A program made the position numbers and the translations under genes. A stretch of DNA of 32,274 nt, taken from Amycolatopsis acidicola (GTDB lineage Bacteria; Actinomycetota; Actinomycetes; Mycobacteriales; Pseudonocardiaceae). Below are positions 13,976 through 21,340 of the stretch, one piece after another. The notes beneath the pieces were generated by a model. That model was not told the DNA's origin, searched no databases, and saw only the letters and a program-made list of their open reading frames with translations. Positions within the stretch are counted from its first letter, which is position 1, and each line of letters begins with the position of its first letter. The DNA lies in NCBI RefSeq assembly GCF_007713735.2, contig NZ_VMNW02000095.1:1-32274 (forward strand), read 5' to 3'.

Positions 13976-15199
13976 TCAGGCGGGCAGAATCGGCGTGGCG
14001 CGGAGCTCCGCCTTGGCCAGCGAGCGCAGGTGGACCTCGTCGGGGCCGTCGAAGAGGCGCATCGCGCGGTGCCAGCCGTACATCGCCGCCAGTGGGGTCG
14101 TGTCGCTGACGCCGGCGCCGCCGTGCACCTGGATCGCGCGGTCGATCACGCTCGTGGCCGCGCGCGGGACGGCGATCTTGGCCATCGCGACGAGGTTCCG
14201 GGCGGCCTTGTTGCCTTCGGTGTCGATGACGTGCGCGGTGTGGTGGCACAGCAGCCGCGCCTGCTCGATCTCCAGGCGTGACTCCGCGATCTGGTGCTGT
14301 ACAACGCCTTGCTCGGCCAGCGGCGCGCCGAACGCGACCCTGTCCTTGGCACGCCGGACGAGGAGGGCGAGCGCGCGTTCGGCGGCGCCGAGTGCCCGCA
14401 TGCAGTGGTGGATGCGGCCAGGGCCGAGCCGCGCCTGCGCCGCGGCGAACCCGCCGCCCTCCTCGCCGATCACGTTCGTCACCGGCACGCGGGCGCCGGT
14501 GAAGGTGACTTCGGCGTGGCCGTGCTGGTCGTGGTGCCCGAACACGGGGTGATCGCGGACGACCTCGACGCCGGGCGTGTCGCGCGGCACGAGCACCATG
14601 GACTGCTGGCGGTGCGCGGGCGCGGACGGGTCGGTCTTGCCCATCACGATGAAGAACGCGCAGCGCGGGTCCATCGCCCCGCTGGTCCACCATTTTCGGC
14701 CGGTGATCACGTACTCGTCGCCGTCGCGTTCGATGCGGGTGGCGATGTTCGTGGCGTCGCTGCTGGCCACGTCGGGCTCGGTCATCGCGAACGCCGACCG
14801 GATTTCCCCGTCCAGCAAGGGTTTCAGCCAGTCCCGCCGCTGCTCGTCACTGCCGAGGAGATGCAGGAGCTCCATGTTGCCGGTGTCGGGGGCCTGGCCG
14901 TTGATCGCTTCGGGCGCCAGTTCGAGGCTCCAGCCGGACAGCTCGGCGATCGGCGCGTACTCGAGCTGGGTGAGCCCGGATTCCGCGGGCAGGAACAGGT
15001 TCCACAGCCCGGCGGCCTTCGCCTCGCGCTTCAGCTCCTCGACCACCGGCGGCACCGTGTGGTCGTCGGGGCCCGCCGACCGGCGGTACTCGGCGTACGC
15101 GGCCTCGGCGGGCAGCACGCGCTCCCGCACGAACTGTTCCATGGCGGAGCGCAGCTCGGCGGCCCTCGGGGAGGGCTCGGGTAGGACGTAGCCGGACAT
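13976..15199 (-). CDS. Acyl-CoA dehydrogenase, ACAD10/11 type
   Basis: A 407-residue FAD acyl-CoA dehydrogenase. The flavin/substrate segment AFAMTEPDVASSDATN lies at about 136-151 and WWTSGAMDP at 170-178. The C-terminal motif is DGPDEVH, where ordinary family members have EGT-type sequences. DGPDEVH is characteristic of the human ACAD10/11 group as I remember it. Those enzymes eliminate phosphate from a 4-phosphoacyl-CoA made by an aminoglycoside-phosphotransferase-like kinase, and a matching kinase is encoded at 16204. The ATG at 15199 has AGGAGGAG upstream. A palindrome at 15219-15236 separates it from the XRE-TetR gene, so it is probably repressed by that regulator. Plain fatty acyl-CoA dehydrogenation remains the simpler alternative. 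Confidence 0.92.
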   Translation of the reverse strand: MSGYVLPEPSPRAAELRSAMEQFVRERVLPAEAAYAEYRRSAGPDDHTVPPVVEELKREAKAAGLWNLFLPAESGLTQLEYAPIAELSGWSLELAPEAINGQAPDTGNMELLHLLGSDEQRRDWLKPLLDGEIRSAFAMTEPDVASSDATNIATRIERDGDEYVITGRKWWTSGAMDPRCAFFIVMGKTDPSAPAHRQQSMVLVPRDTPGVEVVRDHPVFGHHDQHGHAEVTFTGARVPVTNVIGEEGGGFAAAQARLGPGRIHHCMRALGAAERALALLVRRAKDRVAFGAPLAEQGVVQHQIAESRLEIEQARLLCHHTAHVIDTEGNKAARNLVAMAKIAVPRAATSVIDRAIQVHGGAGVSDTTPLAAMYGWHRAMRLFDGPDEVHLRSLAKAELRATPILPA

Positions 15200-15218
15200 G
15201 AACTCCTCCTGAACAAGG

Positions 15219-15236
15219 CCGATCGATTGATCGGTT
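15219..15236. promoter_or_regulatory. Operator A of the XRE-TetR regulator
   Basis: CCGATCGATTGATCGGTT, whose minus-strand reading (AACCGATCAATCGATCGG) shares 14 of 15 bases with operator B at 16171-16190 over the stretch ACCGATCAATCGATC/CTC. It sits 20 bases upstream of the dehydrogenase ATG, just after a TAGTGT-like -10 on the minus strand, the right place for a repressor. Confidence 0.65.
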
Positions 15237-15264
15237 GAACACTAAGTGCCCGGGGTGGGCGGCG

Positions 15265-16080
15265 TCAACGCGGGGCGCGCACGATGTCGAGCGCGAAGCC
15301 GGTGTACTGGCGTGCGACGACGTCGGGGGACAGGCCGCCCTTCGGTGACCACCACGTCGGCAGCGCCGTGCACATCGTGACCACGGCGCGGGCGGCTTCG
15401 CGTGGCAGCGGCGTGTGCATCAGCTCGCGGCGGCACCCTTCGACCACCTCGTCGTCGAGCATGTACTGAACCTCGCTGCGCGCCTTGGCGATGCGGGTTC
15501 GGTGCGGTTCCTCCACGCTGCGCATCTCGCTGGCGCCGATGAAACCCAGCTCGCGGCGGTGGGTGTGGTAGAGCGCCAGGCATTCGACGAGCCGGATGAA
15601 GCGCTCGACCGGGCCGTCGCACTCGGCGCGCGCGGCGCGGCAGCGTTCTTGCAGGTCGTCCATGGCGAGGTCGAGCAGTTCGACGAGCAGAGCCTGTTTG
15701 GTCGGCCGGTGGTGGTAGACGCCGGCGACCGACAGGCCGGCGCGCTGTGCCACGTCCCGGATGCTCGCGCCGTGGTAGCCCAGTTCGACGAACGCCTCGA
15801 GCGCCCCGGCCAGTGGCGGCACGAGGTTGAGCGGCGGAAAGTCGCGCCAGGAACCGGTTTCGCCCGGCGCCGGAGCGCGGAGCGCCGCGCCTTCGGTGCC
15901 GAACAGCGTGGCCGCGGCGTTCAGTCGTTCAGGCGTGATCCGGGTGAGCCCGTTCTCCACCGCGCTCCACGTCCCGGTGCTGACACCGAGTTCCTTCGCG
16001 ACGTCGCGCAGCGTGAGCCCCGCGCCGCGACGCGCTTCGCGCAGCCGCCTGCCCAGCTGTTCCCGCTCTTCGTCCGCCAA
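15265..16080 (-). CDS. Transcriptional regulator with XRE and TetR HTH domains
   Basis: A 271-residue fusion. Residues about 8-62 are a lambda-repressor/XRE HTH (GLTLRDVAKELGVSTGTWSAVENG). Residues about 90-136 are a TetR N-terminal HTH (GYHGASIRDVAQRAGLSVAGVYHH). The rest is a helical TetR-type ligand and dimer domain. I chose a TTG start at 16080: AAGGAG lies seven bases upstream, and the protein then begins MADEEREQLGRRLREARR, a standard XRE opening. The longer upstream frame contains shadow sequence. It is divergent from the kinase operon and upstream of the dehydrogenase, and similar palindromes lie in both promoters. It probably represses this local module until an acyl-CoA ligand binds. 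Confidence 0.88.
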   Translation of the reverse strand: MADEEREQLGRRLREARRGAGLTLRDVAKELGVSTGTWSAVENGLTRITPERLNAAATLFGTEGAALRAPAPGETGSWRDFPPLNLVPPLAGALEAFVELGYHGASIRDVAQRAGLSVAGVYHHRPTKQALLVELLDLAMDDLQERCRAARAECDGPVERFIRLVECLALYHTHRRELGFIGASEMRSVEEPHRTRIAKARSEVQYMLDDEVVEGCRRELMHTPLPREAARAVVTMCTALPTWWSPKGGLSPDVVARQYTGFALDIVRAPR

Positions 16081-16163
16081 GTGCGTGCTCCTTCCCGGTC
16101 CCGGTGACCCTAGTCGCCCTTGACAGGGTGTCGCTCCCTGAGTCAGAGTACTCCTCGCTTGTT

Positions 16164-16169
16164 CATAAA
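16164..16169 (+). promoter_or_regulatory. Candidate -10 box of the kinase operon
   Basis: CATAAA lies just upstream of operator B (16171-16190). A TTGACA hexamer occurs at 16120-16125, but at a 38-base distance it cannot be the matching -35 box, so the promoter is only tentatively placed. Confidence 0.25.
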
Positions 16170-16170
16170 T

Positions 16171-16190
16171 ACCGATCAATCGCTCGGTTT
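16171..16190. promoter_or_regulatory. Operator B of the XRE-TetR regulator
   Basis: ACCGATCAATCGCTCGGTTT, with outer arms ACCGA and TCGGT. It matches operator A except at the cytosine in the right arm. It ends 13 bases before the kinase ATG and overlaps the ribosome-binding region, so binding would block transcription of the kinase-SDR-isomerase operon. Confidence 0.65.
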
Positions 16191-16203
16191 CAGGAGTTTT
16201 CGC

Positions 16204-17235
16204 ATGGTCTCGGAATCCCCGCCAGGCGCGCCGGTGCCCGCGCTGGAGCAGTTCCTGCGCGCCGCCGCCCCCGGTTTGCTGTCCGGGCCGCTGGAGGCCG
16301 AACTGCTCTCCGGCGGCCGGTCGAACCTGACCTATCTGCTCACCGACGGCCGCGAGCGCTGGGTGCTGCGCCGCCCGCCGCTGGGGCACGTGCTGGCCAC
16401 CGCGCACGACATGGACCGCGAGTACCGGATGCTCTCCGCGCTGCACCCGACCGAGGTCCCGGTGCCGCGGCCCGTGGTCAGCGCCGGGCCCGACGTGATC
16501 GGCGCGCCGTTCTACGTCATGGAGTTCGCGGACGGGGTGGTTCTCCGTGAGAGCGAGCAGCTGGCGGGTTTCGCCGGCCGGGCGAAGGAGCTCGCCGTCG
16601 AACTCGTCGACGTGCTGGCCCGCCTGCACTCCCTCGATCCGGCGGCAGTCGGCCTTGGCGACCTCGGCCGCCCTGACGGCTACCTCGACCGGCAGCTGCG
16701 CCGCTGGGCGAAGCAGCTCGACGCGTCGCACACGCGAGACCTGCCGGACTTGGTGCGGTTGGGCGAAAAACTGGGCCATAGTGTCCCGAGTGGACAGACG
16801 CCGTCGATCGTGCACGGCGACTACCGGCTGGACAACGTCGTCGTCTCGCCGCTCACGGGGCAGGTGGTGAGCGTGCTCGACTGGGAGATGGCCACCCTCG
16901 GCGATCCGCTCACCGATCTCGCGTCGATGATCGTGTGGTGGGACGGGATCGCCGGCCTGGACAGCCCCGTCGCCGCCGTGCCGGGTGAGACCCCCGGCTT
17001 CCCCGGCAGCGGCCTGTTGATCGACCGCTACGCCGAACACGGCCGTGACCTGCGCGAACTGGCCTGGTACCTGGGGTTCGCCTACTACAAGATCGCGGTC
17101 ATCTTCGAAGGCATCCACTTCCGCGCCCAGCAGGGCCTCACCGTCGGCGAGGGCTTCGACCGCCTCGGCGAACTGGTCCCGGCCCTCACCGGACGCGGGC
17201 ACGCGGCACTCCAAGGAAGGCGGACAGCGCTATGA
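16204..17235 (+). CDS. APH-fold phosphotransferase (ACAD11 kinase-domain homolog)
   Basis: A 343-residue kinase of the aminoglycoside-phosphotransferase fold. The catalytic loop HGDYRLDN spans residues 204-211 (D206 as base, N211 for metal), and the metal aspartate is D226 in VLDWEMATLGDP. The N-lobe has the glycine-rich strand LLSGGRSNLTYLL and W-V-L-R-R near 53-57. Such proteins are usually misnamed as antibiotic kinases. Next to acyl-CoA dehydrogenases they match the kinase half of ACAD10/11 and the LvaA kinase of Pseudomonas levulinate catabolism, which phosphorylate the 4-hydroxyl of acyl-CoAs. The ATG at 16204 has CAGGAG upstream. The stop overlaps the next gene by ATGA. I infer a role in 4-hydroxyacyl-CoA breakdown. 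Confidence 0.88.
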   Translation: MVSESPPGAPVPALEQFLRAAAPGLLSGPLEAELLSGGRSNLTYLLTDGRERWVLRRPPLGHVLATAHDMDREYRMLSALHPTEVPVPRPVVSAGPDVIGAPFYVMEFADGVVLRESEQLAGFAGRAKELAVELVDVLARLHSLDPAAVGLGDLGRPDGYLDRQLRRWAKQLDASHTRDLPDLVRLGEKLGHSVPSGQTPSIVHGDYRLDNVVVSPLTGQVVSVLDWEMATLGDPLTDLASMIVWWDGIAGLDSPVAAVPGETPGFPGSGLLIDRYAEHGRDLRELAWYLGFAYYKIAVIFEGIHFRAQQGLTVGEGFDRLGELVPALTGRGHAALQGRRTAL

Positions 17236-18077
17236 GCACATTGGCGGGCCGGACGATCCTGATGTCCGGCGGGAGCCGCGGGATCGGCCTGGCGATCGCA
17301 CTGCGCGCGGCCCGTGACGGCGCGAACGTGGTGCTGCTGGCGAAAACCAGCGAACCGCACCCGCGGCTGCCCGGCACCGTCCACACCGCCGTCGCCGAAA
17401 TCGAGCAGGCGGGCGGGAAAGCCGTCGCCGTCGTCGGGGACGTGCGCAAGGACGAGGACGCGCAGCGGGCCGTGGACACCGCCGTCGAGCGGTTCGGTGG
17501 GATCGACATCGTGGTCAACAACGCGAGCGCGCTCGACCTCCGCGCCACCCGCGACATCCCGATGAAGAGCTATGACCTGATGCAGGACATCAACGCCCGC
17601 GGCACCTTCCTGCTCGGCAAACTCGCTATCCCGCACCTGGAGCGCAGCGACCGCGCGCACATCCTGACCCTGTCCCCGCCCCTGGACCTGCGGCCGAAAT
17701 GGGCGGGCGCGTACCTCGCCTACACCATGGCGAAGTACGGCATGAGCCTGGTGACCCTCGGCCTGGCCGAGGAACTGCGCGAGGCCGGGATCGCCGCGAA
17801 CTCCCTGTGGCCGCGCACCACGATCGCCACCGCCGCCATCGCGAACCTCCTCGGCGGCGACGCCGCGATCGAGCGCGCCCGCGTCCCGGAGATCATGGCC
17901 GACGCCGCGCACGCGATCCTCGTCCGCGAAAGCCGTTCCTGCACCGGCAACTTCTACCTCGACGAGGAGGTGCTGGCCGAGGAGGGCGTCACCGACCTCG
18001 ACCGGTACCGCGCCGGGAGCGGGCGGCAGCAGCTCGAGGCCGACCTGTTCCTCGAACCGCTGGAGTACCCCGCATGA
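17232..18077 (+). CDS. HSDL2-like short-chain dehydrogenase
   Basis: A 281-residue SDR. The Rossmann motif is SGGSRGIG at 12-19, the active-site serine is S148 (TLSPP), and the catalytic pair is Y164-x3-K168 (YTMAK). SPPLDLRPKW and the SLWPRTTIATAA segment are typical of HSDL2-type proteins, which occur with fatty-acyl metabolism and lack the sterol carrier domain here. It probably oxidises a 3-hydroxyacyl-CoA or related alcohol. The ATG overlaps the kinase stop, and the next gene also overlaps by ATGA, so these three genes are strictly co-translated. Its place after the kinase fits a late step in the degradation of 4-hydroxyacyl-CoAs, but that is inference. Confidence 0.9.
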   Translation: MSTLAGRTILMSGGSRGIGLAIALRAARDGANVVLLAKTSEPHPRLPGTVHTAVAEIEQAGGKAVAVVGDVRKDEDAQRAVDTAVERFGGIDIVVNNASALDLRATRDIPMKSYDLMQDINARGTFLLGKLAIPHLERSDRAHILTLSPPLDLRPKWAGAYLAYTMAKYGMSLVTLGLAEELREAGIAANSLWPRTTIATAAIANLLGGDAAIERARVPEIMADAAHAILVRESRSCTGNFYLDEEVLAEEGVTDLDRYRAGSGRQQLEADLFLEPLEYPA

Positions 18078-18847
18078 GCCTCGTGGATTACCGCTGTAGC
18101 AACGGAATCGCCCGCATCCGGCTGGACGACGGCGCCCGCGGCAACCCGATCGACCAGGCGATGGTCGACGCCCTCGCCGACGCCGTGCGCCAGGCCCGCG
18201 CTGACGACGCGCACGTCGTGGTGCTGACCGCGGCGGGGAAGGCGTTCAGTGTCGGCGGGGACGTCTCCGCCTTCGCCGCGGCGGACGACCCCGGGCGGCT
18301 GATCGACGATCTCGCGGAGAGCCTGCACCGGGTCATCAGTGAGCTGCACCGGATGAACGCCGTCGTGGTCTCGGTGGTCGCCGGCGCCGCCGCCGGCGCG
18401 GGACTCGCCCTCGCGGCCGCGGCCGACCTCGTGCTCGCGGGCGAGTCGGCGCGGTTCACCCTGGCTTACACGAAAATCGGCCTGTCCCCGGACGGCGGGA
18501 GTTCGTTGCTCACGGCCTCACTCGGCCTGCATCGGTTGCTGCGCCTGGCTTTGCTGAACCCCGTCGTCTCGGCGCGGGAAGCGCGGGAGCTGGGTCTCGT
18601 CGCGCAGGTGCATCCCGACGCCGAACTCGAAGCCGCCGTCGAGGAGGTCGTCGGCGTGCTGCGGGCGGGATCCCGCGCCGCGCAGGTCGCGGTGAAGCGG
18701 CTGGCACGCGAGACCGCCACGCCCGCCGAGGAAAGCGCGCTGCGCCGCGAGACCCTGTCGATCCGCGAACGGGCCGCGAGCGCGGACGGCCGCGAAGGCG
18801 TGGCGGCATTCCTGGAGAAGCGGGCACCCGCCTTCCCCCGCGCGTAG
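18074..18847 (+). CDS. Enoyl-CoA hydratase/isomerase family protein (PaaG-like)
   Basis: A 257-residue crotonase-fold protein. The oxyanion-hole segments are KAFSVGGDVS near 56-65 and AGAAAGAGLALAAAADL near 103-119. Both glutamates of the classical hydratase are replaced (GLALAA rather than CEL, and YTKIGLSPD instead of PEI). An aspartate, D140 in SPDGG, takes the place used by PaaG and other enoyl-CoA isomerases. Isomerisation of a double bond is therefore more likely than hydration. The ATG overlaps the SDR stop by ATGA. It ends the operon and is convergent with the enolase-family gene, with only 10 bases between and no hairpin. Confidence 0.88.
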   Translation: MSLVDYRCSNGIARIRLDDGARGNPIDQAMVDALADAVRQARADDAHVVVLTAAGKAFSVGGDVSAFAAADDPGRLIDDLAESLHRVISELHRMNAVVVSVVAGAAAGAGLALAAAADLVLAGESARFTLAYTKIGLSPDGGSSLLTASLGLHRLLRLALLNPVVSAREARELGLVAQVHPDAELEAAVEEVVGVLRAGSRAAQVAVKRLARETATPAEESALRRETLSIRERAASADGREGVAAFLEKRAPAFPRA

Positions 18848-18857
18848 GCGGTGAGGG

Positions 18858-19958
18858 TCAGGTGAACTGCTTGACCGTCGCGTTGTCGATCACGTCCCAG
18901 TCCACCTCGTAACCGAGCCCTGGCGCCGTCGGTGCGTGCACATAGCCGTCTTCGCTGATTTCGAGGGTGGTCTTCATCCCGAAGTCCATCGGGCCGCGCG
19001 GATGCGGGAGTTCGAAGTATTCGCAGCTCCTCGTCGCCAGGATGTGGTGCAGGTGCGCGGCCTGCACGAGCGTCGACCCGTAGGAGTGGGGTTCGAACCG
19101 GCGGTTGTGCAGTTCGGCGAGATCACCGACCTTCCGCAACCCGGTGATGCCCCCGAGGATGTCGCCGACGCCGCGTAATCCGTCGGCGGCGCCGGTCGCG
19201 AGGTAGTGGGCCATCGGCCAGGGGCCCCGGGCCGTCGATTCCGCCATATACACCGGAATGTCGAGTGTCTTGCAGAGCTGGACGAAACCCGCGACGTCGT
19301 CGTCACGGATGGGATCCTCGTACCAGCGGAAGTTCAGGCGTTCGAGTTCGCGGCCGACACGCACGGCGTCCTCCCAGTCGTACGCGCTCGTGGCGTCGAG
19401 CATCAGCGTGTAGCCGGGCCCGACGGCCTCGCGGACGGCCCGGCACGCCTCGATGTCCTTGTCCGGCACCGCGGCCGCGTGGATCTTGACGGCGTGCATG
19501 TTCGCCTGCTGCTGCTCCACGGCGATCCGCGCGTAGTCGGCGGCATCCTTCTGGGTCTCCGTGGTGATATAGACGGGGACCTCGTGCCGGTAGGCGCCCA
19601 GCAGTTTGTACACCGGCAGCCCGGCCGCTTTGCCCGCGATGTCCCAGAGCGCGATGTCGATGTTGCTCGCGGCCTTCGGGGAAATGAGATAACGCGTGAA
19701 GCGCATCAGTTCCTGCCAAATGGACTCGCGATCGAAGGGGTCCCTGCCGATCAGGAGCGGACGGAAGAAATGGTCCGCGCTTTCCGCGATCTCGTTCGGC
19801 CCGGCGGGCAGCCAGGACGTGGATACCCCGGTGATCCCCTCGTCGGTCACCACCTCGAACACGGTCATCGTGAGCTGGATCGGCGGGATGTCCTCTCGCC
19901 ACTGGAACACGAAATCCGTCGGTTCGACCACCCGGATACGGAGATCGCTGATGCGCAT
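18858..19958 (-). CDS. Enolase-superfamily (mandelate racemase/muconate-type) enzyme, copy 1
   Basis: A 366-residue barrel enzyme, full length. The metal ligands are D188 (LMLDAT), E214 (WYEDP) and E240 (MAES). The general bases are K158 in a KIH motif, and the D266/H291 dyad (GVGD and PHSYG). The usual KxK is KxH160, as in the paralog at 28339. This geometry supports removal of an alpha-proton from an acid sugar or hydroxy acid, often followed by dehydration. The N-terminal cap is shorter than typical sugar-acid dehydratases but complete. It is divergent from the alcohol dehydrogenase at 20145, with two inverted repeats between. The exact substrate is not predictable. Confidence 0.9.
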   Translation of the reverse strand: MRISDLRIRVVEPTDFVFQWREDIPPIQLTMTVFEVVTDEGITGVSTSWLPAGPNEIAESADHFFRPLLIGRDPFDRESIWQELMRFTRYLISPKAASNIDIALWDIAGKAAGLPVYKLLGAYRHEVPVYITTETQKDAADYARIAVEQQQANMHAVKIHAAAVPDKDIEACRAVREAVGPGYTLMLDATSAYDWEDAVRVGRELERLNFRWYEDPIRDDDVAGFVQLCKTLDIPVYMAESTARGPWPMAHYLATGAADGLRGVGDILGGITGLRKVGDLAELHNRRFEPHSYGSTLVQAAHLHHILATRSCEYFELPHPRGPMDFGMKTTLEISEDGYVHAPTAPGLGYEVDWDVIDNATVKQFT

Positions 19959-20033
19959 ACTGCATCCTTTCGCGGGAATGTGGCGAGATCGGGCCGCCAG
20001 GCCCGTGCCGTACGGTCCGACGCTAAGGGCGAC

Positions 20034-20049
20034 TTGATGCTCATGTCAA
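20034..20049. promoter_or_regulatory. Inverted-repeat operator, site 1
   Basis: TTGATG-CTCA-TGTCAA. It overlaps the minus-strand -35-like TTGACA of the enolase-family gene (20049-20044), whose -10-like TAGCGT lies 18 bases on. It belongs to the seven-copy family described in the findings. Confidence 0.6.
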
Positions 20050-20056
20050 CTGACCC

Positions 20057-20085
20057 TTGACCGGAGACCGGCCGTCGGTCATATT
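20057..20085 (+). promoter_or_regulatory. Promoter of the NDMA-type alcohol dehydrogenase
   Basis: TTGACC at 20057-20062, a 17-base spacer and CATATT at 20080-20085. The operator at 20084-20099 overlaps the -10 and the expected start of transcription near 20092. Confidence 0.5.
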
Positions 20086-20099
20086 GACATGAGTATCAA
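20084..20099. promoter_or_regulatory. Inverted-repeat operator, site 2
   Basis: TTGACA-TGAG-TATCAA. It sits on the transcription start region of the alcohol dehydrogenase and faces site 1 in the opposite orientation, so one regulator could repress both divergent genes. Confidence 0.65.
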
Positions 20100-20144
20100 C
20101 TCTGGCGTTCGTTCGCCGCGGAACCCCAACGGAGAGGACAGCGG

Positions 20145-21272
20145 ATGAGGACCAAGGGTGCGCTCCTGTACGGGCCCGGTCAGGACTGGCGGGTCGAGGA
20201 GATCGAGATCGACGACCCGGTGGCGGGCGAGGTCCAGGTGGAGCTCGCGGCCTCGGGCCTGTGTCACTCCGACGAGCATCTGGTGACCGGCGACAACGTG
20301 GCGCCCAACTGGCCGATCCTCGGTGGTCACGAAGGCGCGGGCGTGGTGACCAAGGTCGGGCCCGGCGTCACGCGGGTCAAGGAGGGCGACCACGTTGTCC
20401 TGTCACTGCCCGGATGTGGTGCCTGCGAGCCGTGTCGCCGTGGTCATCAGAACGTGTGCGACGAAAGCTGGCGGCTGGTCTCGGGTGAACCCATCGCGAA
20501 CGACGTGATGCGCGTGCGCACCGGCGACGGCAAGCCGGTCGCCCAGTTCTGTCTCGAAGGGACGTTCGCGCCGTATGCCACCGTGAGTCAGTTCTCCGTG
20601 GTGCCCGTCGACCCGGCCATGCCGCTGCATCTCGCCGCCTTGATCGGCTGTGGCGTCACGGCAGGCTGGGGCGCGGCGATGCGGGTCGCGGAGGTCAAGC
20701 CGGGGGACGTCGTGGTCGTCGCCGGGCTCGGCGGACTCGGGACCGCGGCGCTGCTGTCCGCGCTGGCCTGCGGTGCTTCCGCGGTCTTCGTGATCGATCC
20801 CTTGCCAGGCAAGCGAAAGTCCGCGATCGAGCTCGGTGCGACGGATGCGTTCGAGTCCTTTGAGGACGCGACCGGGCCGTTGCGTGAATTCACGCGCGGC
20901 GCGATGGCGCACTCGGTGATCCTGACGCCGGGCCGGATGGAGGGCGCCTACATCGAGCCGGCGATGACGCTGGTCCGGAAGCTTGGGGTGCTCGCCGTCA
21001 TCGGCATGGGGTCGTTCGAGGAGGACGACACCAAGCTGAACCTGGCGATGCTCACCGCGTTCAACAAGACGATCCGCGGGGGCCAGCTGGGCGGCGGCAG
21101 TCCGCAGGAGGACGTGCGGATGCTCGTCCGGACCTACCTGGCCGGCAGGCTGCCCCTGGAGAAGATGGTCACCTCGACCTACCGGCTGGAGGAGATCAAC
21201 CAGGGCTACCAGGACATGCGGGACGGCGTGAACCTCCGTGGCCTGATCAGGTTCGACGAGCGAGATCGCTGA
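20145..21272 (+). CDS. NDMA-dependent-type zinc alcohol dehydrogenase
   Basis: A 375-residue medium-chain dehydrogenase. Catalytic zinc residues are C40 (GLCHSD), H62 (GGHEG) and C169 (IGCGV); structural-zinc cysteines are C91, C94, C97 and C105. The nucleotide motif is GLGGLG at 194-199. The opening MRTKGALLYGPGQDW, the LVTGDN segment and overall layout match the NDMA-dependent alcohol dehydrogenase family, whose NAD is bound tightly and re-oxidised by mycofactocin rather than by exchange. I recognise the family from memory of its members. The ATG at 20145 has GGAGAGGA upstream. It probably oxidises a primary alcohol to an aldehyde used by the aldehyde dehydrogenase at 29485. Confidence 0.9.
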   Translation: MRTKGALLYGPGQDWRVEEIEIDDPVAGEVQVELAASGLCHSDEHLVTGDNVAPNWPILGGHEGAGVVTKVGPGVTRVKEGDHVVLSLPGCGACEPCRRGHQNVCDESWRLVSGEPIANDVMRVRTGDGKPVAQFCLEGTFAPYATVSQFSVVPVDPAMPLHLAALIGCGVTAGWGAAMRVAEVKPGDVVVVAGLGGLGTAALLSALACGASAVFVIDPLPGKRKSAIELGATDAFESFEDATGPLREFTRGAMAHSVILTPGRMEGAYIEPAMTLVRKLGVLAVIGMGSFEEDDTKLNLAMLTAFNKTIRGGQLGGGSPQEDVRMLVRTYLAGRLPLEKMVTSTYRLEEINQGYQDMRDGVNLRGLIRFDERDR

Positions 21273-21303
21273 CGCGGACGGGATCTTCCCGTTCGCCGGG
21301 GGC

Positions 21304-21333
21304 TTGACATCGGCAGGGAAGTGACACCAGTAT
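21304..21333 (+). promoter_or_regulatory. Leaderless promoter of the first TetR gene
   Basis: TTGACA at 21304-21309, an 18-base spacer and CAGTAT at 21328-21333, seven bases before the ATG. No ribosome site lies before the start codon, consistent with a leaderless mRNA. The operator at 21321-21336 covers the -10. Confidence 0.45.
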
Positions 21334-21336
21334 CAC
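21321..21336. promoter_or_regulatory. Inverted-repeat operator, site 3
   Basis: GTGACA-CCAG-TATCAC. Both outer bases change together (T/A to G/C) compared with sites 1 and 2, keeping symmetry. It ends 4 bases before the TetR ATG, which suggests autorepression. Confidence 0.6.
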
Positions 21337-21340
21337 AGTC

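Noticed and set aside
16120..16125. TTGACA as the -35 box of the kinase operon or as an eighth KTGAYR operator
   Set aside because: It has no matching -10 at a usual distance and no right arm at the 4-base spacing, so neither reading holds.
16081..17214. N-terminal extension of the XRE-TetR frame by nearly 380 residues
   Set aside because: The extension is antisense to the kinase gene. A TTG with a good ribosome site starts exactly before the XRE domain.
16204..17235. Aminoglycoside resistance gene
   Set aside because: The fold is shared, but the neighbours are acyl-CoA enzymes and the protein resembles the ACAD10/11 kinase group, so antibiotic resistance is unlikely.
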